NCBI GenBank assembly: GCA_905182555.1
Contig: CAJJBX010000003.1
Span: forward strand, 1 to 64,000
Direction: 5' to 3'
From: an uncultured Ilumatobacter sp.
GTDB taxonomy: Bacteria > Actinomycetota > Acidimicrobiia > Acidimicrobiales > Ilumatobacteraceae
DNA: 64,000 nt
Part shown: positions 45,675 through 54,380 of the stretch, in pieces
How the letters are laid out: each line of letters begins with the position of its first letter
How positions within the stretch are numbered: position 1 is the first letter of the stretch
The notes under the pieces: generated by a model
What the model was told of the DNA's origin: nothing
The model's input: the letters and a program-made list of their open reading frames with translations, nothing else
The model's database searches: none
Position numbers and translations under genes: made by a program

Positions 45675-46480
45675 CGGTCTTCGATCCCCCGAGCGCCGTC
45701 TCCCAACTCAGCGCCGCGCAGTGCTTCTCGGACTTCGGTGATCTTCTTGTAGAACGAATCGTTCTCGCGGGTGTCTTCATCACGGTTCTTGCCGAGGCCA
45801 ACGTCGATCACGTCGGTGATCCGGCCGGGACCCGCCGACATGACCACGACGCGATCAGACAGGTAGACCGCCTCGGGAATCGAGTGCGTGACGAAAACCA
45901 CCGTGGTGTTGGTGACCTCGCAGATCTGCAGCAGCTCGGCCTGCATGTGTTCGCGAGTCATCTCGTCGAGCGCACCGAACGGTTCGTCCATCAACAACAG
46001 GGGCGGGTGCGACGCCAAGGCACGGGCGATGGCGATGCGCTGTTGCTGGCCGCCCGACAGCTGCCACGGCATGTGCGCGCCGCGGTCAGGCAACTTGACC
46101 AGGTCGAGCATCTCTTGTGAGCGAGCCGCCCGCTTCGCTTTGTCCCAGCCTTTGAGCTCGAGCGGCAGTTCGATGTTCTTGGCAACGGACCGCCAATCGA
46201 ATAGGCCTGACTGCTGAAACGCCATGCCGTAGTCCTGGTCAGCACACGCTTGCTTCGCCGACTTGCCATTCACCAAGACGGTGCCCGCCGTTGGCTCAAT
46301 CAGGTTGGCAATCAGGCGAAGCAAGGTCGACTTCCCGCAGCCCGAAGGCCCGATCAGCGACACGAATTCGCCCGGGTCAACAGTCAAGTCGACGTCGCGC
46401 AACGCGTCGACTTGTCCTGAAGTTTCGGCGTTGAACACCATCGAGACGCCCCGAACACTGACTGCCGATTGGTCTGTCAC
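45671..46480 (-). CDS. ABC importer ATPase (NMT1-type system)
   Basis: 269-residue ATPase of the SsuB/TauB type: Walker A LIGPSGCGKSTLLRLIANL, Q-loop YGMAFQQSGLFDW, signature LSGGQQQRIAIARALA, Walker B LLLMDEPFGALDEMTREHMQ and the H-loop FVTHSIPEAVYLSDR. Both ends overlap neighbouring permease genes by four bases. The C-terminal extension after the core is short and acidic. Confidence 0.93.
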   Translation of the reverse strand: MTDQSAVSVRGVSMVFNAETSGQVDALRDVDLTVDPGEFVSLIGPSGCGKSTLLRLIANLIEPTAGTVLVNGKSAKQACADQDYGMAFQQSGLFDWRSVAKNIELPLELKGWDKAKRAARSQEMLDLVKLPDRGAHMPWQLSGGQQQRIAIARALASHPPLLLMDEPFGALDEMTREHMQAELLQICEVTNTTVVFVTHSIPEAVYLSDRVVVMSAGPGRITDVIDVGLGKNRDEDTRENDSFYKKITEVREALRGAELGDGARGIEDR

Positions 46481-47346
46481 CCTCGCTCCTCCTGCGGACG
46501 ATTCCGCATTACGTACGTCTCACAACCGACGATCATGGCGAACATCACGAGGCCGAGTGCCGCTGCAGCAAACACTGCGGCGTACACCGACGCCGGCTGT
46601 GACGTGACCTTCTGGCTGTAGTCGATCGTTGCATACCCAACGCCACGCAGCCCACCGAGGGTGATCTCGGTGACGATCACGCCGATCACCGATGCGGTTG
46701 CAGCAAGCTTCAGGCCAGGGACCATGTACGGAATCGCTGTCGGGAACCGCAGCTTTCGTAGAGTCGTCCACCACCCTGAGGCATAGCTCGCCATCAACTC
46801 CAGTGAGGCTGCTGGTGCAGCTTGCAAACCGCGCAAGGTCGACACCGTGATCGGAAAGAACGACAGGAAGGCTGCAAGCGCTACCGCCGATGTCCATTGA
46901 GGCCAATCGAGGCTGCCACGAATCGCCGTGACCTGCGGGGCGAGCGCAATCAGCGGGATGGTCTGCGACAGGACAACGTATGGCAGCAGGCCTCGCTCGA
47001 CGATTCCGAAGCGCGCCATAAGCACCGCCAGCAGTACACCGATTGCGGTGCCAGCAATCAAACCGGCGACCGACATTTGGAAGGTGTACCAGGAGTACCC
47101 AAGCAGCACTTGCCACACCTGCTGGTCGCCCCGGCCAATCGCTGGACGCGTCAACTCCGCGAACATTTCCCAGGTGTGCGGCATCACACGGTCGTTGGTC
47201 TTAGGAATGAGCTTCCACCCGAAGATGTCGCCTCCGGCATCGGGCCCCAGAGCCTTGTAGACCTCCCAGCCAACAGCGACAAGCCCCAGCGCGACGACGA
47301 ACAAGACGGACCGCCGGACGGCACTTCTCGCTCTCCTGGTCACCAT
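46477..47346 (-). CDS. ABC importer permease (NMT1-type system, first permease)
   Basis: 289-residue permease, first gene of the operon. Helices include SVLFVVALGLVAVGWEVYKA, AGLIAGTAIGVLLAVLMARF and AAVFAAAALGLVMFAMIVG; the EAA loop is around ELMASYASGWWTTLRKLRFP. The loop between the first two helices is longer than in the other permease (DRVMPHTWEMFAELTRPAIG). Overlaps the ATPase start by four bases. Confidence 0.88.
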   Translation of the reverse strand: MVTRRARSAVRRSVLFVVALGLVAVGWEVYKALGPDAGGDIFGWKLIPKTNDRVMPHTWEMFAELTRPAIGRGDQQVWQVLLGYSWYTFQMSVAGLIAGTAIGVLLAVLMARFGIVERGLLPYVVLSQTIPLIALAPQVTAIRGSLDWPQWTSAVALAAFLSFFPITVSTLRGLQAAPAASLELMASYASGWWTTLRKLRFPTAIPYMVPGLKLAATASVIGVIVTEITLGGLRGVGYATIDYSQKVTSQPASVYAAVFAAAALGLVMFAMIVGCETYVMRNRPQEERG

Positions 47347-47512
47347 GTCGTCACGAACCTTCCCTGGGCGCCACTCACTGCTTGTCGAGCATGAATTGTT
47401 CTCGTTCCCGCTCCAAAGGTAGTCGGTGAGCGAGTGGGGCAGTGGAAAGCGGGGCTGCCGCGGTCACACGGACCCAACCTGCGTTGCGCTGCAATCGGTC
47501 GCGCCGCTGATC

Positions 47513-47550
47513 GTCGGATCTCGTCCGACTCGCACCACAACTAAGGTGCG
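47513..47550. promoter_or_regulatory. Two adjacent inverted repeats in a divergent promoter region
   Basis: GTCGGA-5-TCCGAC (47513-47529) and CGCACC-8-GGTGCG (47531-47550) lie between the importer operon and the divergent DUF1185 gene. The 244-base region otherwise shows no coding sequence. They may be operators shared by both transcripts; no regulator is encoded next to them. Confidence 0.35.
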
Positions 47551-47590
47551 GGTCGCGCTGTACACCACCTTCAATCCTGAAAGGCATTGC

Positions 47591-48175
47591 ATGCTCTTCC
47601 CCGTTCGCAAGATCGTGAGTCTGGTCGAAGAAATTCGCTTCGAGCACGGCCCTGTTCCCGCCCTCCCACTACTCAAAGGGGCGATCGCGGCGGTCGTCGG
47701 CAACCCGTATGTTGGGCAGTACGTCGACGACCTCTCACCGGCTACGGCTGAGCTGCGCGAGCTCGGCGAAGAGTTGGGCGGTCAGCTCATCACCCGCCTC
47801 GGAGGCGATCCTTCCAGCATTGAGAGTTACGGCAAGGGAGCCATCGTCGGAGCTGCTGGCGAAATCGAACACGGCGCCATGTGGCACATTCCCGGCGGTG
47901 GCGGCATGCGCGCCGCCATTGGCCGAGGTACGTCGATTGTTCCTTCAACGAAGAAGGTTGGCGCGATGGGCGCTCGGCTCGATGTTCCGCTCACGCACCT
48001 CGACTGGTCGTACGTCGGTAGCCATTACGACGCCATCGAGATGGGCGTGTCTGATGGCCCCCGGCCCGACGAGATGGTGTTGATCTTGGCCATGGCGACC
48101 GGCGGGCGAATCAATGCTCGCCTCGCTGGCGGATTCACGCTCGATGACCAGGGCAAGCCGGGGATGCCAGCATGA
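47591..48175 (+). CDS. DUF1185 (amino acid synthesis family) protein
   Basis: 194-residue protein: FPVRKIVSLVEEIRFEHGP, AAVVGNPYVGQYVDDLSPAT, SYGKGAIVGAAGEIEHGAMW, SIVPSTKKVGAMGARLDVPL. These are signature blocks of the DUF1185 family, of unknown reaction. ATG 47591 after GAAAGG is chosen over the longer in-frame 47426 because the conserved region begins there. It overlaps the next gene by four bases (ATGA), so the two enzymes probably act together. Confidence 0.82.
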   Translation: MLFPVRKIVSLVEEIRFEHGPVPALPLLKGAIAAVVGNPYVGQYVDDLSPATAELRELGEELGGQLITRLGGDPSSIESYGKGAIVGAAGEIEHGAMWHIPGGGGMRAAIGRGTSIVPSTKKVGAMGARLDVPLTHLDWSYVGSHYDAIEMGVSDGPRPDEMVLILAMATGGRINARLAGGFTLDDQGKPGMPA

Positions 48176-49065
48176 GGGTTGCAGTCATCGGGCTCGGGCG
48201 AATGGGTTGGCCAATCGCTGGACATCTGGCCAATCCCGAACATGGCCATGAGGTGAAGGTGTTCGATATCGCAGCCGCAGCTTCGGCTGCTTGGGCTGAC
48301 GAGCATGCCGGTGCGGCCGCTGGGTCGGTTGCCGACGCAGTGGGCCAGGCCGATGTCATTATCTCGTCACTGCCCGCCGACAAACAGATGCAGGTCGTTG
48401 TCGAGGAAGCGCTACCCCATATTGCCGCTGGCGCGATCTGGCTCGACCACTCCACTATTTCAGCCGCGGGCGCACGCCGGTTCGCCGACGAACTCAGCGA
48501 GCGTGGGGCTCACTTCCTGGATGCGCCGGTCTCGGGCGGAGTCGATGGTGCTCGCAACGGTTCGCTCACCGTCATGGTCGGCGGCGATGAGGACGCGTTT
48601 ATCCAAGTCGAACCGACAATGGCTGCGTACGCCGGGCGCGTCACCCACATGGGGCCCTCCGGAGCTGGCCAGATCACGAAGATGACCAACCAAATTTGTG
48701 TCGTTGGCGTTGCTCAAGCGCTCGCCGAGGGGCTTGACTTCGCAATCAACGCGGGGCTCGACCCCGACAAGGTCGTGCACGTGATGACCCAGGGCTCATC
48801 GACGTCGTGGGAAATGGAGAACCGGGCTGCGCAAATGATCGCCGGCGAATACGACTTCGGTTTCTCGACCACGCTGATGCGCAAAGACGTCGGGCTTGTC
48901 CTTGACGAAGCAAGCGCCATGAACGTATCGCTGCCGGTCACTGCACTCGTCGCCCAGTTCCTGGCCGATGTGCACGCCCTGGGCGGAGCCGACTGGGACT
49001 GGTGCAGCCTGATGGAACGCCAGCGCCGGCTCTCATCGCCGGGCGACGCGCCTCGGTCAGACTGA
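48172..49065 (+). CDS. 3-hydroxyisobutyrate dehydrogenase-family NAD(P) oxidoreductase
   Basis: 297 residues. The Rossmann motif is VAVIGLGRMGWPIAGHLANP; the substrate motif is FLDAPVSGGVDGARNGSLTV, and the catalytic lysine region is GAGQITKMTNQICVVG, as in beta-hydroxyacid dehydrogenases. Substrate likely a short 3-hydroxy acid related to the DUF1185 product. Co-transcribed with DUF1185. Confidence 0.88.
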   Translation: MRVAVIGLGRMGWPIAGHLANPEHGHEVKVFDIAAAASAAWADEHAGAAAGSVADAVGQADVIISSLPADKQMQVVVEEALPHIAAGAIWLDHSTISAAGARRFADELSERGAHFLDAPVSGGVDGARNGSLTVMVGGDEDAFIQVEPTMAAYAGRVTHMGPSGAGQITKMTNQICVVGVAQALAEGLDFAINAGLDPDKVVHVMTQGSSTSWEMENRAAQMIAGEYDFGFSTTLMRKDVGLVLDEASAMNVSLPVTALVAQFLADVHALGGADWDWCSLMERQRRLSSPGDAPRSD

Positions 49066-50076
49066 TCAATCGTCGAAGTTGAGCATGCTCGATCGGCCTT
49101 GGCCTGCGCCTGCGACGTCGGGCTGCTTGACCGTTGCCGACGTCGCTGCTTTCCAGAATGCTCGGTAGCTCGGGTATTCAATTGCTTCGGTCACCCAGCC
49201 TGATGCGACGAGTTCGGCATGGAGCTTTGGAAGGTTGCGCCACGGGACACCCATATCGACGTGGTGGGCAAGGTGCCAGCCAGTGTTATACGGCACCATC
49301 CACATGCGTGCGGTCAGGCTCTGGCGGACGACGTGCGTCGTGAGGCGACGGTCGGCCGATTGGATCATTCCGCCGTGCTCGGCAATCGATCGTGCCCGAT
49401 TCGAGACGCGCCACAGGGTCGACCAGGCCAGAACCCACACAACGTACATGAGTGGCCGCATCACGGCAATCGACGCACCAAGCATCACTACTTGCACGAG
49501 CAGGATCTGTCGAGCTTCGAGGGCACCCTTGCGAACGGCACGAAAGAGGCCGCGGAAGTTCTTGTAGGCGCTGATGCCCGTGGCGTCACGCCGCAGCTTG
49601 CGCCGCCACGAATCGAGGGGAGTCGGGTAGCCCGAGTACAGCGAGAGATCAGGTTCTTCGGGGCCCATCTCGTCGCGATGATGGGCAAAGTGTGAGCGGC
49701 GGTAGGCGAGCATTGCCTGATAGCTCGGGTATGACAGCAGCCACCGGCCGACGAGATCGTTGGCGCGTCGGTTGGAGAACAACAGGCGGTGGGCTGCTTC
49801 GTGGCCGAGGATGTTGAGCCGGGCGTGGCCGCCACCGAGCGACAGGAAGGCCAGGAGGTACGACCACCAGGTGTTGACATAGCCAGCAACGGCGACGGCG
49901 CCGACCGTTTGCGCGAGCGCACCGACCACGGTGAACACATTGCCGACGTTGTTGATCTTGCGGAGTTGGTCGCGCAGCGCTCGGGTGGCCATGCCGCGTT
50001 CGTTCAACCGGTCGGTCGGCAAGACATCGGGCAGTTGTGCACCCGATGGAACCAGCGTTGGAGTCATCGTTGACAT
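49066..50076 (-). CDS. Membrane fatty acid desaturase family protein
   Basis: 336 residues with the three histidine boxes of membrane di-iron desaturases: HEAAHRLLF, HFAHHRDE and WHLAHHVDM, and hydrophobic helices between them. It would introduce a double bond or hydroxylate a lipid or carotenoid-like substrate. ATG 50076 (MSTMTPTLVPSG). It is divergent from a PaaX-like regulator, with only a short AT-rich spacer (ATGATACACTTTAAGTTCA) that may hold both promoters and an operator. Confidence 0.88.
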   Translation of the reverse strand: MSTMTPTLVPSGAQLPDVLPTDRLNERGMATRALRDQLRKINNVGNVFTVVGALAQTVGAVAVAGYVNTWWSYLLAFLSLGGGHARLNILGHEAAHRLLFSNRRANDLVGRWLLSYPSYQAMLAYRRSHFAHHRDEMGPEEPDLSLYSGYPTPLDSWRRKLRRDATGISAYKNFRGLFRAVRKGALEARQILLVQVVMLGASIAVMRPLMYVVWVLAWSTLWRVSNRARSIAEHGGMIQSADRRLTTHVVRQSLTARMWMVPYNTGWHLAHHVDMGVPWRNLPKLHAELVASGWVTEAIEYPSYRAFWKAATSATVKQPDVAGAGQGRSSMLNFDD

Positions 50077-50104
50077 GTCTTGAATGATACACTTTAAGTT
50101 CACC

Positions 50105-50878
50105 ATGAACACAATAAGTAATATTGAGGGTCTTGAGATCGAGCCGTTCTCTGCTCGTTCGGTCATCCTCTCGGCGCTCCTTGGGTTGCACCCTCCGGTG
50201 CTCCCAGTCCAAGCACTCATCCGGCTCGCTGAGCGCTTCGACGTCCGGCCTGGAACGACCCGGACCTCGTTGTCACGCATGGTTGCCAATGGCGAACTCA
50301 CCGTGACTGAGGGCGAGTACGCGCTCGCTGGGCGGCTGCTCGAACGGCAGCGCGAACAAGATGAGGGGCGTCGAGCCACCACGCAGGAGTGGAACGGCGA
50401 TTGGATCACTGCCATTGCCACAGGGGACCGTCGCACGATGGCCGAGCGTCGCGCCTTTCGTCAGGCAATGATCGGCTCGCGGCTTGCCGAACTCCGACCT
50501 GACATTTGGCTCCGGCCTGCAAACGTAGGCAACCCGCCGCGCCCAGCCCAGGTGATCGTCACTCGAGGAGCGATCGCAGTCGATGACGCCGCTGATCTGG
50601 TCGACCGCCTGTGGCCACTCGCCGCTATCGACGCCCGCTCCCAGCAACTCATCCACATGCTCACTGCTCATCGAGCTGAGGTCGACCGGCAAGACGATCA
50701 GCTGCTGCCAACAACGTTCGCCATTTCAGCCGCTGTGGTCCGATTCCTCCGCACCGAGCCGCAACTCCCCGACGACTTGCTTCCGAACGATTGGTCGGCG
50801 CGCGAACTGCGTCCTCTGTACGACGACTTCGCGAAGGCCTTCGACCAACAGCTGCGCCGATTCTTCGCCTCTACGTGA
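50105..50878 (+). CDS. PaaX-family transcriptional regulator
   Basis: About 257 residues: an N-terminal winged helix (SARSVILSALLGLHPPVLPV, GTTRTSLSRMVANGELTVTE) and a C-terminal domain with AFRQAMIGSRLAELRPDIWL and LPNDWSARELRPLYDDF, the typical PaaX end. PaaX proteins repress acyl/aryl-CoA pathway genes and respond to CoA thioesters. ATG 50105 is chosen; ATG 50084 is an alternative. It probably controls the divergent desaturase. Confidence 0.85.
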   Translation: MNTISNIEGLEIEPFSARSVILSALLGLHPPVLPVQALIRLAERFDVRPGTTRTSLSRMVANGELTVTEGEYALAGRLLERQREQDEGRRATTQEWNGDWITAIATGDRRTMAERRAFRQAMIGSRLAELRPDIWLRPANVGNPPRPAQVIVTRGAIAVDDAADLVDRLWPLAAIDARSQQLIHMLTAHRAEVDRQDDQLLPTTFAISAAVVRFLRTEPQLPDDLLPNDWSARELRPLYDDFAKAFDQQLRRFFAST

Positions 50879-50933
50879 AACCCGCTGGCATGGTCCGTCC
50901 AACGCTCTGGCCACACCGGACATCTGGTCAACT

Positions 50934-51740
50934 ATGAAGATGATCGTCGACGCCCACACGCACCTGCTCCCTGACCGTTTAGCGGCAGCAATCAGGCGAT
51001 TCTTCGCCGACCGTGGGTTGGCCGACTTCTCGTACCCGACCGACCATCGCACGGTGCTCGACCGCCACCACGCCGACGGCATCGACACGATCTGGAACCT
51101 GCCGTACGCCCACAAAGCTGGCATGGCCAGGGCCCTGAACGAAGCGATGCTCGAAGCCAGCGCCGCAGTCGCCGACCACCCCGTCACCGTGTTGCCGGGT
51201 TGCACTGTGCACCCTGACGATGCGGATCCTGTTGCCGACTTCGACGCGGCGATCGACGCAGGGGCGAAGATTCTCAAGCTGCACTGTTCGGTTGGCGACT
51301 ACGAGGCCGACGATCCTCGACTCGCTCCCGTCCTCGCATCGGCCGGCCAACGCCATGTCCCCGTCGTCATTCACGCCGGACACTCCCCGACCGGCTTCAC
51401 CATGGAAAACGAGATCGCCCCGATCGGCCGCGCTGCAGCGGCGAACCCGGGTACAACGATCATCCTTGCCCACTTCGGCCACGAAGCATTTCTGCAGGCG
51501 GTCACACTCCTCGACGAACAGCCGAACGTCGTTGCCGACCTGACGCCGGTGACGGGCAGCCCGGTTCCCCTGACCGTCAAGATCGCCGAGCGGCTGGGCG
51601 ACCGCATCATCTTCGGGAGCGATGCCCCGAACACCAGGATGGCCGCAGGCGAGTTGTTGGCCGGGCTGCGCACGCTCGGAATATCTGATTCAACACTCGA
51701 CAAGATCCTGTCGACCAACGCCCGGGCGCTCACCGCCTGA
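50934..51740 (+). CDS. Amidohydrolase (TIM-barrel, amidohydrolase-2 type)
   Basis: 268-residue metal hydrolase or decarboxylase: the HxH motif in IVDAHTHLLPDR, a central His in LKLHCSVGDYE and VVIHAGHSP, and the C-terminal acid in IIFGSDAPNTRM. The family includes metal-dependent decarboxylases and lactonases. It follows the PaaX gene by 55 bases on the same strand. Confidence 0.82.
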   Translation: MKMIVDAHTHLLPDRLAAAIRRFFADRGLADFSYPTDHRTVLDRHHADGIDTIWNLPYAHKAGMARALNEAMLEASAAVADHPVTVLPGCTVHPDDADPVADFDAAIDAGAKILKLHCSVGDYEADDPRLAPVLASAGQRHVPVVIHAGHSPTGFTMENEIAPIGRAAAANPGTTIILAHFGHEAFLQAVTLLDEQPNVVADLTPVTGSPVPLTVKIAERLGDRIIFGSDAPNTRMAAGELLAGLRTLGISDSTLDKILSTNARALTA

Positions 51741-51743
51741 GGT

Positions 51744-52046
51744 CGCGCTGATGTCGAGGCAGCCATTGCAGCAGTCGACCTCGCTGCTTTGAAAGAAAGA
51801 ACGCTCGCCGTCACCGACCTGGCAGAAATACGCCGTGACGTCCGCAATGAACCTCTCCGCGAAGCACCGGCGCGAACCGTTCGGGTCGCAACTACCGAGG
51901 TCCGCATCGGTGAGGTCGGCGTCGCTGCTGGTGAGACGGTCGAGGTCAGTCTCCAAGGCAAGGGCCACCAGTTTGGCGTCGGTCTCCACAGCTGTCCGGG
52001 TGCCGAAATGGCCGGGACAACGTCGGGGCAATCCCAGCCGTATTGA
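51744..52046 (+). pseudogene. C-terminal remnant of a cytochrome P450 gene
   Basis: About 100 codons with the sequence before and around the heme ligand of a P450: RTVRVATTEVRIGEVGVAAG, then HQFGVGLHSCPGAEMA, which matches FxxGxHxCxG including the cysteine. The I-helix and ExxR parts are missing, and about 25 residues between VEVSL and the heme loop also seem lost. Not expressed as an enzyme; a fossil. It occupies most of the gap between the amidohydrolase and the next hydrolase. Confidence 0.65.
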
Positions 52047-52123
52047 GGCGCTCCGTCGCTCCGTCGCTCTGGGTGATGGTCGCAGGGCGTGCATGGCCGC
52101 TGTGGCAGAACTATCTTTGGCTT

Positions 52124-52867
52124 ATGGACCTGCTTGAAGAGATCCTCGACGTCCCCACCAGCGAGGGTGAGATGGCCGTAGTGATCAAGCAGCCCATCGA
52201 CTCGCCGGCCAATGGTGGCAGTTGGCCGACCGTGATGATCATGATCGACGCGCCGGGCATCCGCAAGGCCACACACCAATTCATGGCCAAGCTCGCCTCG
52301 ACCGGCTACCGGGTGATCACGCCCGATCTCCACCATCGACAAGGGCGCATGGTCCATGTCGAGCCCGAACAGGCCGCTGCTGACCCATCAATCCGTGGGC
52401 ACGTGCAGGCCTGGATCAAGGCGATGACCGACGAGCAGATCCAGCGCGACATCGACGACGCGTTGGCCGCAACCGGCGCTAACCAGGGCCCACTCGGCAC
52501 CATCGGCTTCTGTCTCGGTGCACGCGCTGTGGTCCGGGTAATGACGCGTCTGCCCAATCGGTTCGTGTGCGGCGCGGGTTGGCATCCGTCATTCCTCGCC
52601 GACGACCAAGCCGACTCGCCACACCTCACACCCGAACAGATCGTCGGCAACCTTTACCTCGGCATCGGCGACGCTGACAAGGTGCAATCAATCGCCATGC
52701 ATCAGCGCTTCCTCGATGCCACAGCCGAAATGCCTCACGTCAAGGTCGACATCTGGCTGGGCGCAGACCACGGCTTCACCTGGCCGGGCTACGCGACCTA
52801 CAACGAGGTCGCGTCAAATGGCTGCTGGACAAAAACAATCGCCATGTTCGAACGTCACCTCACCTAA
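52124..52867 (+). CDS. Dienelactone hydrolase-family protein
   Basis: 247-residue alpha/beta hydrolase of the dienelactone hydrolase type. The nucleophile is the cysteine in GTIGFCLGARAV, the acid is in LGIGDADKVQS and the catalytic His in GADHGFTWPGY. It may hydrolyse lactones or esters from ring cleavage. ATG 52124 (MDLLEEIL) is preferred to the longer frame, which begins inside the P450 remnant. Confidence 0.86.
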   Translation: MDLLEEILDVPTSEGEMAVVIKQPIDSPANGGSWPTVMIMIDAPGIRKATHQFMAKLASTGYRVITPDLHHRQGRMVHVEPEQAAADPSIRGHVQAWIKAMTDEQIQRDIDDALAATGANQGPLGTIGFCLGARAVVRVMTRLPNRFVCGAGWHPSFLADDQADSPHLTPEQIVGNLYLGIGDADKVQSIAMHQRFLDATAEMPHVKVDIWLGADHGFTWPGYATYNEVASNGCWTKTIAMFERHLT

Positions 52868-52876
52868 CTCCCACAC

Positions 52877-52963
52877 AGTTGCGTATGGGGTCAGGCCCCT
52901 TTCGCAACTCTGTCTCAGAGCAGCTCACAGAGTTGCGAAAGGGGCCTGACCCCATACGCAACT
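52877..52963. repeat. REP-like palindromes in an inverted pair (REPIN-like), copies 2 and 3
   Basis: Copy 2 (52877-52909, plus orientation) and copy 3 (52931-52963, inverted) of the 33-base element face each other across 21 bases (CTGTCTCAGAGCAGCTCACAG). The pair forms a near-perfect inverted repeat with arms of nearly 40 bases, the structure of a REPIN. Each copy is itself a hairpin. The pair separates convergent genes and could terminate both. Confidence 0.88.
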
Positions 52964-52977
52964 ATCTGTGCGGCTGT

Positions 52978-53287
52978 TTAGAAGAAGCGGCTGGCGTTGA
53001 CCGGGGTGTATTTCTCGCCGCCGTCTTGTTCGGCAAGAAATGCGCCGCGGGTGAACTCCGTAAGGAACCTCTGCCTTGACGGCGTCGGTGTCGACTGCGC
53101 CCGGATCGGCGACCGCGACGATCACCTCGACGTGCATGTCGTCACGCGTCTTGTCTGCTGCCCCGAAGAAGTTCAGGCTGCTGTGACGCAACGCATCAGA
53201 CACCGCGCGCCGCGCCGCCTTGGTGTAATCGTGACCATGGACGTCGACGCCCATGCCCATTTCGGTGACCCAGCGGACGAGAGCCAT
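52978..53287 (-). CDS. Lin0512-family conserved hypothetical protein, one frameshift
   Basis: About 103 residues. The first 75 read ALVRWVTEMGMGVDVHGHDY, KAARRAVSDALRHSSLNFFG and MHVEVIVAVADPGAVDTDAV, the Lin0512 pattern. After VPYG the frame must change by one base to give EFTRGAFLAEQDGGEKYTPV and the terminal NASRFF with TAA at 52978. Function unknown. The start shares one base with the stop of the upstream reductase (TGATG). Confidence 0.8.
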
Positions 53288-54312
53288 CAGGCGTTCGGGT
53301 CCACGACGATGCGACCACGAACCTGACCGGCCATGATTGCCTCAGCCTGATCGGGCAGTGCGCTCATGGGGACAACCTCGGTCATTGCGTCGAGCAGGTC
53401 AGACGGGAGGTCGGTCAGTAGTCGAGCCCAGGCGGCGTCTCGCGCCTCGACCGGCGCCATCACGGAGTCGATGCCCTGGAGGCGAACGCCGCGCAGAATG
53501 AACGGCATCACGGTGGTGGGCAAGTCGACGCCGCCAGCAAGGCCGCAAGCCGTGACCACGCCCTGGTACTTGGTTTGGGCGATGACCTTCGCGAGCATCG
53601 TCGAGCCAACAGTGTCGACTGCTCCGGCGAAGTTCTCTGCCTCGAGCGGCTTCGGTGCCTCGCTCATCTCCTTGCGCGAGAGGAAGTTCGTTGCGCCCAG
53701 CGCGCGGAGGTAGTCGTGTTGCTCAGGCCGGCCCGTGACTGCGGTGACGTCGTAACCGAGGTGGGTGAGGACCGCGACCGCCACACTGCCGACGCCACCG
53801 GCTGCACCGGTGACCACGATCGGGCCGTCGGTCGGCTTCACGCCTCCGTTTTCGAGGCCAAGCACGCACATCATGGCCGTAAGCCCTGCTGTGCCAATCC
53901 CCATTGCCTGCATGGCGCTCATGCCGATAGGTCGACGCACGAGCCAGCCAGCTTTGACCTTCTGACGCTGCGAATAGCCGCCCCAGTAGCGCTCGCCGAC
54001 GGCCCAGCCGGTGAGGATCACTTCGTCACCCGAGGCGAACTTCGGTGATTCAGACGAGATAACCGTTCCGGAGAAATCGATACCCGGCACCATCGGGTAC
54101 GACCGCAGGATCCTGCCCTTGCCGGTCAGCGCCATGCCGTCCTTGTAGTTGAGCGACGAGTAGTCGATCTGCACGACGACATCGCCGGCGTCGTAATCAG
54201 GCAGGTCGGCGTCGGTCAACTGCTCGATCGACGCTGACGCCGACTTCGGGTTGCCCTCTTCGGTTTCGCGGACGACGAGGGCGTTGAACGTGCCGTTGGA
54301 GTTATCGGTCAT
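53287..54312 (-). CDS. acuI: Acrylyl-CoA reductase-like quinone oxidoreductase (YhdH/AcuI family)
   Basis: 341-residue medium-chain reductase. IDYSSLNYKDGMALTGKGRI, YPMVPGIDFSGTV, GWAVGERYWGGYSQ, the NADPH site VVTGAAGGVGSVAVAVL and PFILRGVRLQGIDSV match the YhdH/AcuI branch, which reduces acryloyl-CoA or similar enoyl thioesters. No zinc ligands of alcohol dehydrogenases. It is preceded on the same strand by the selenoprotein gene (68-base gap). Confidence 0.82.
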   Translation of the reverse strand: MTDNSNGTFNALVVRETEEGNPKSASASIEQLTDADLPDYDAGDVVVQIDYSSLNYKDGMALTGKGRILRSYPMVPGIDFSGTVISSESPKFASGDEVILTGWAVGERYWGGYSQRQKVKAGWLVRRPIGMSAMQAMGIGTAGLTAMMCVLGLENGGVKPTDGPIVVTGAAGGVGSVAVAVLTHLGYDVTAVTGRPEQHDYLRALGATNFLSRKEMSEAPKPLEAENFAGAVDTVGSTMLAKVIAQTKYQGVVTACGLAGGVDLPTTVMPFILRGVRLQGIDSVMAPVEARDAAWARLLTDLPSDLLDAMTEVVPMSALPDQAEAIMAGQVRGRIVVDPNA

Positions 54313-54380
54313 GGACCTGATCGTTGCAGCTCATGAGGTTCCGGATCGAATGCGGCCGGCTCCTCTCGCGAGGCAGTCGG

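Noticed and set aside
52879-53079. Short plus-strand frame starting MRMGSGPFRN
   Set aside because: It is a translation of the REP palindrome; the same peptide start appears at the copy near 63533, so it reflects the repeat, not a protein.
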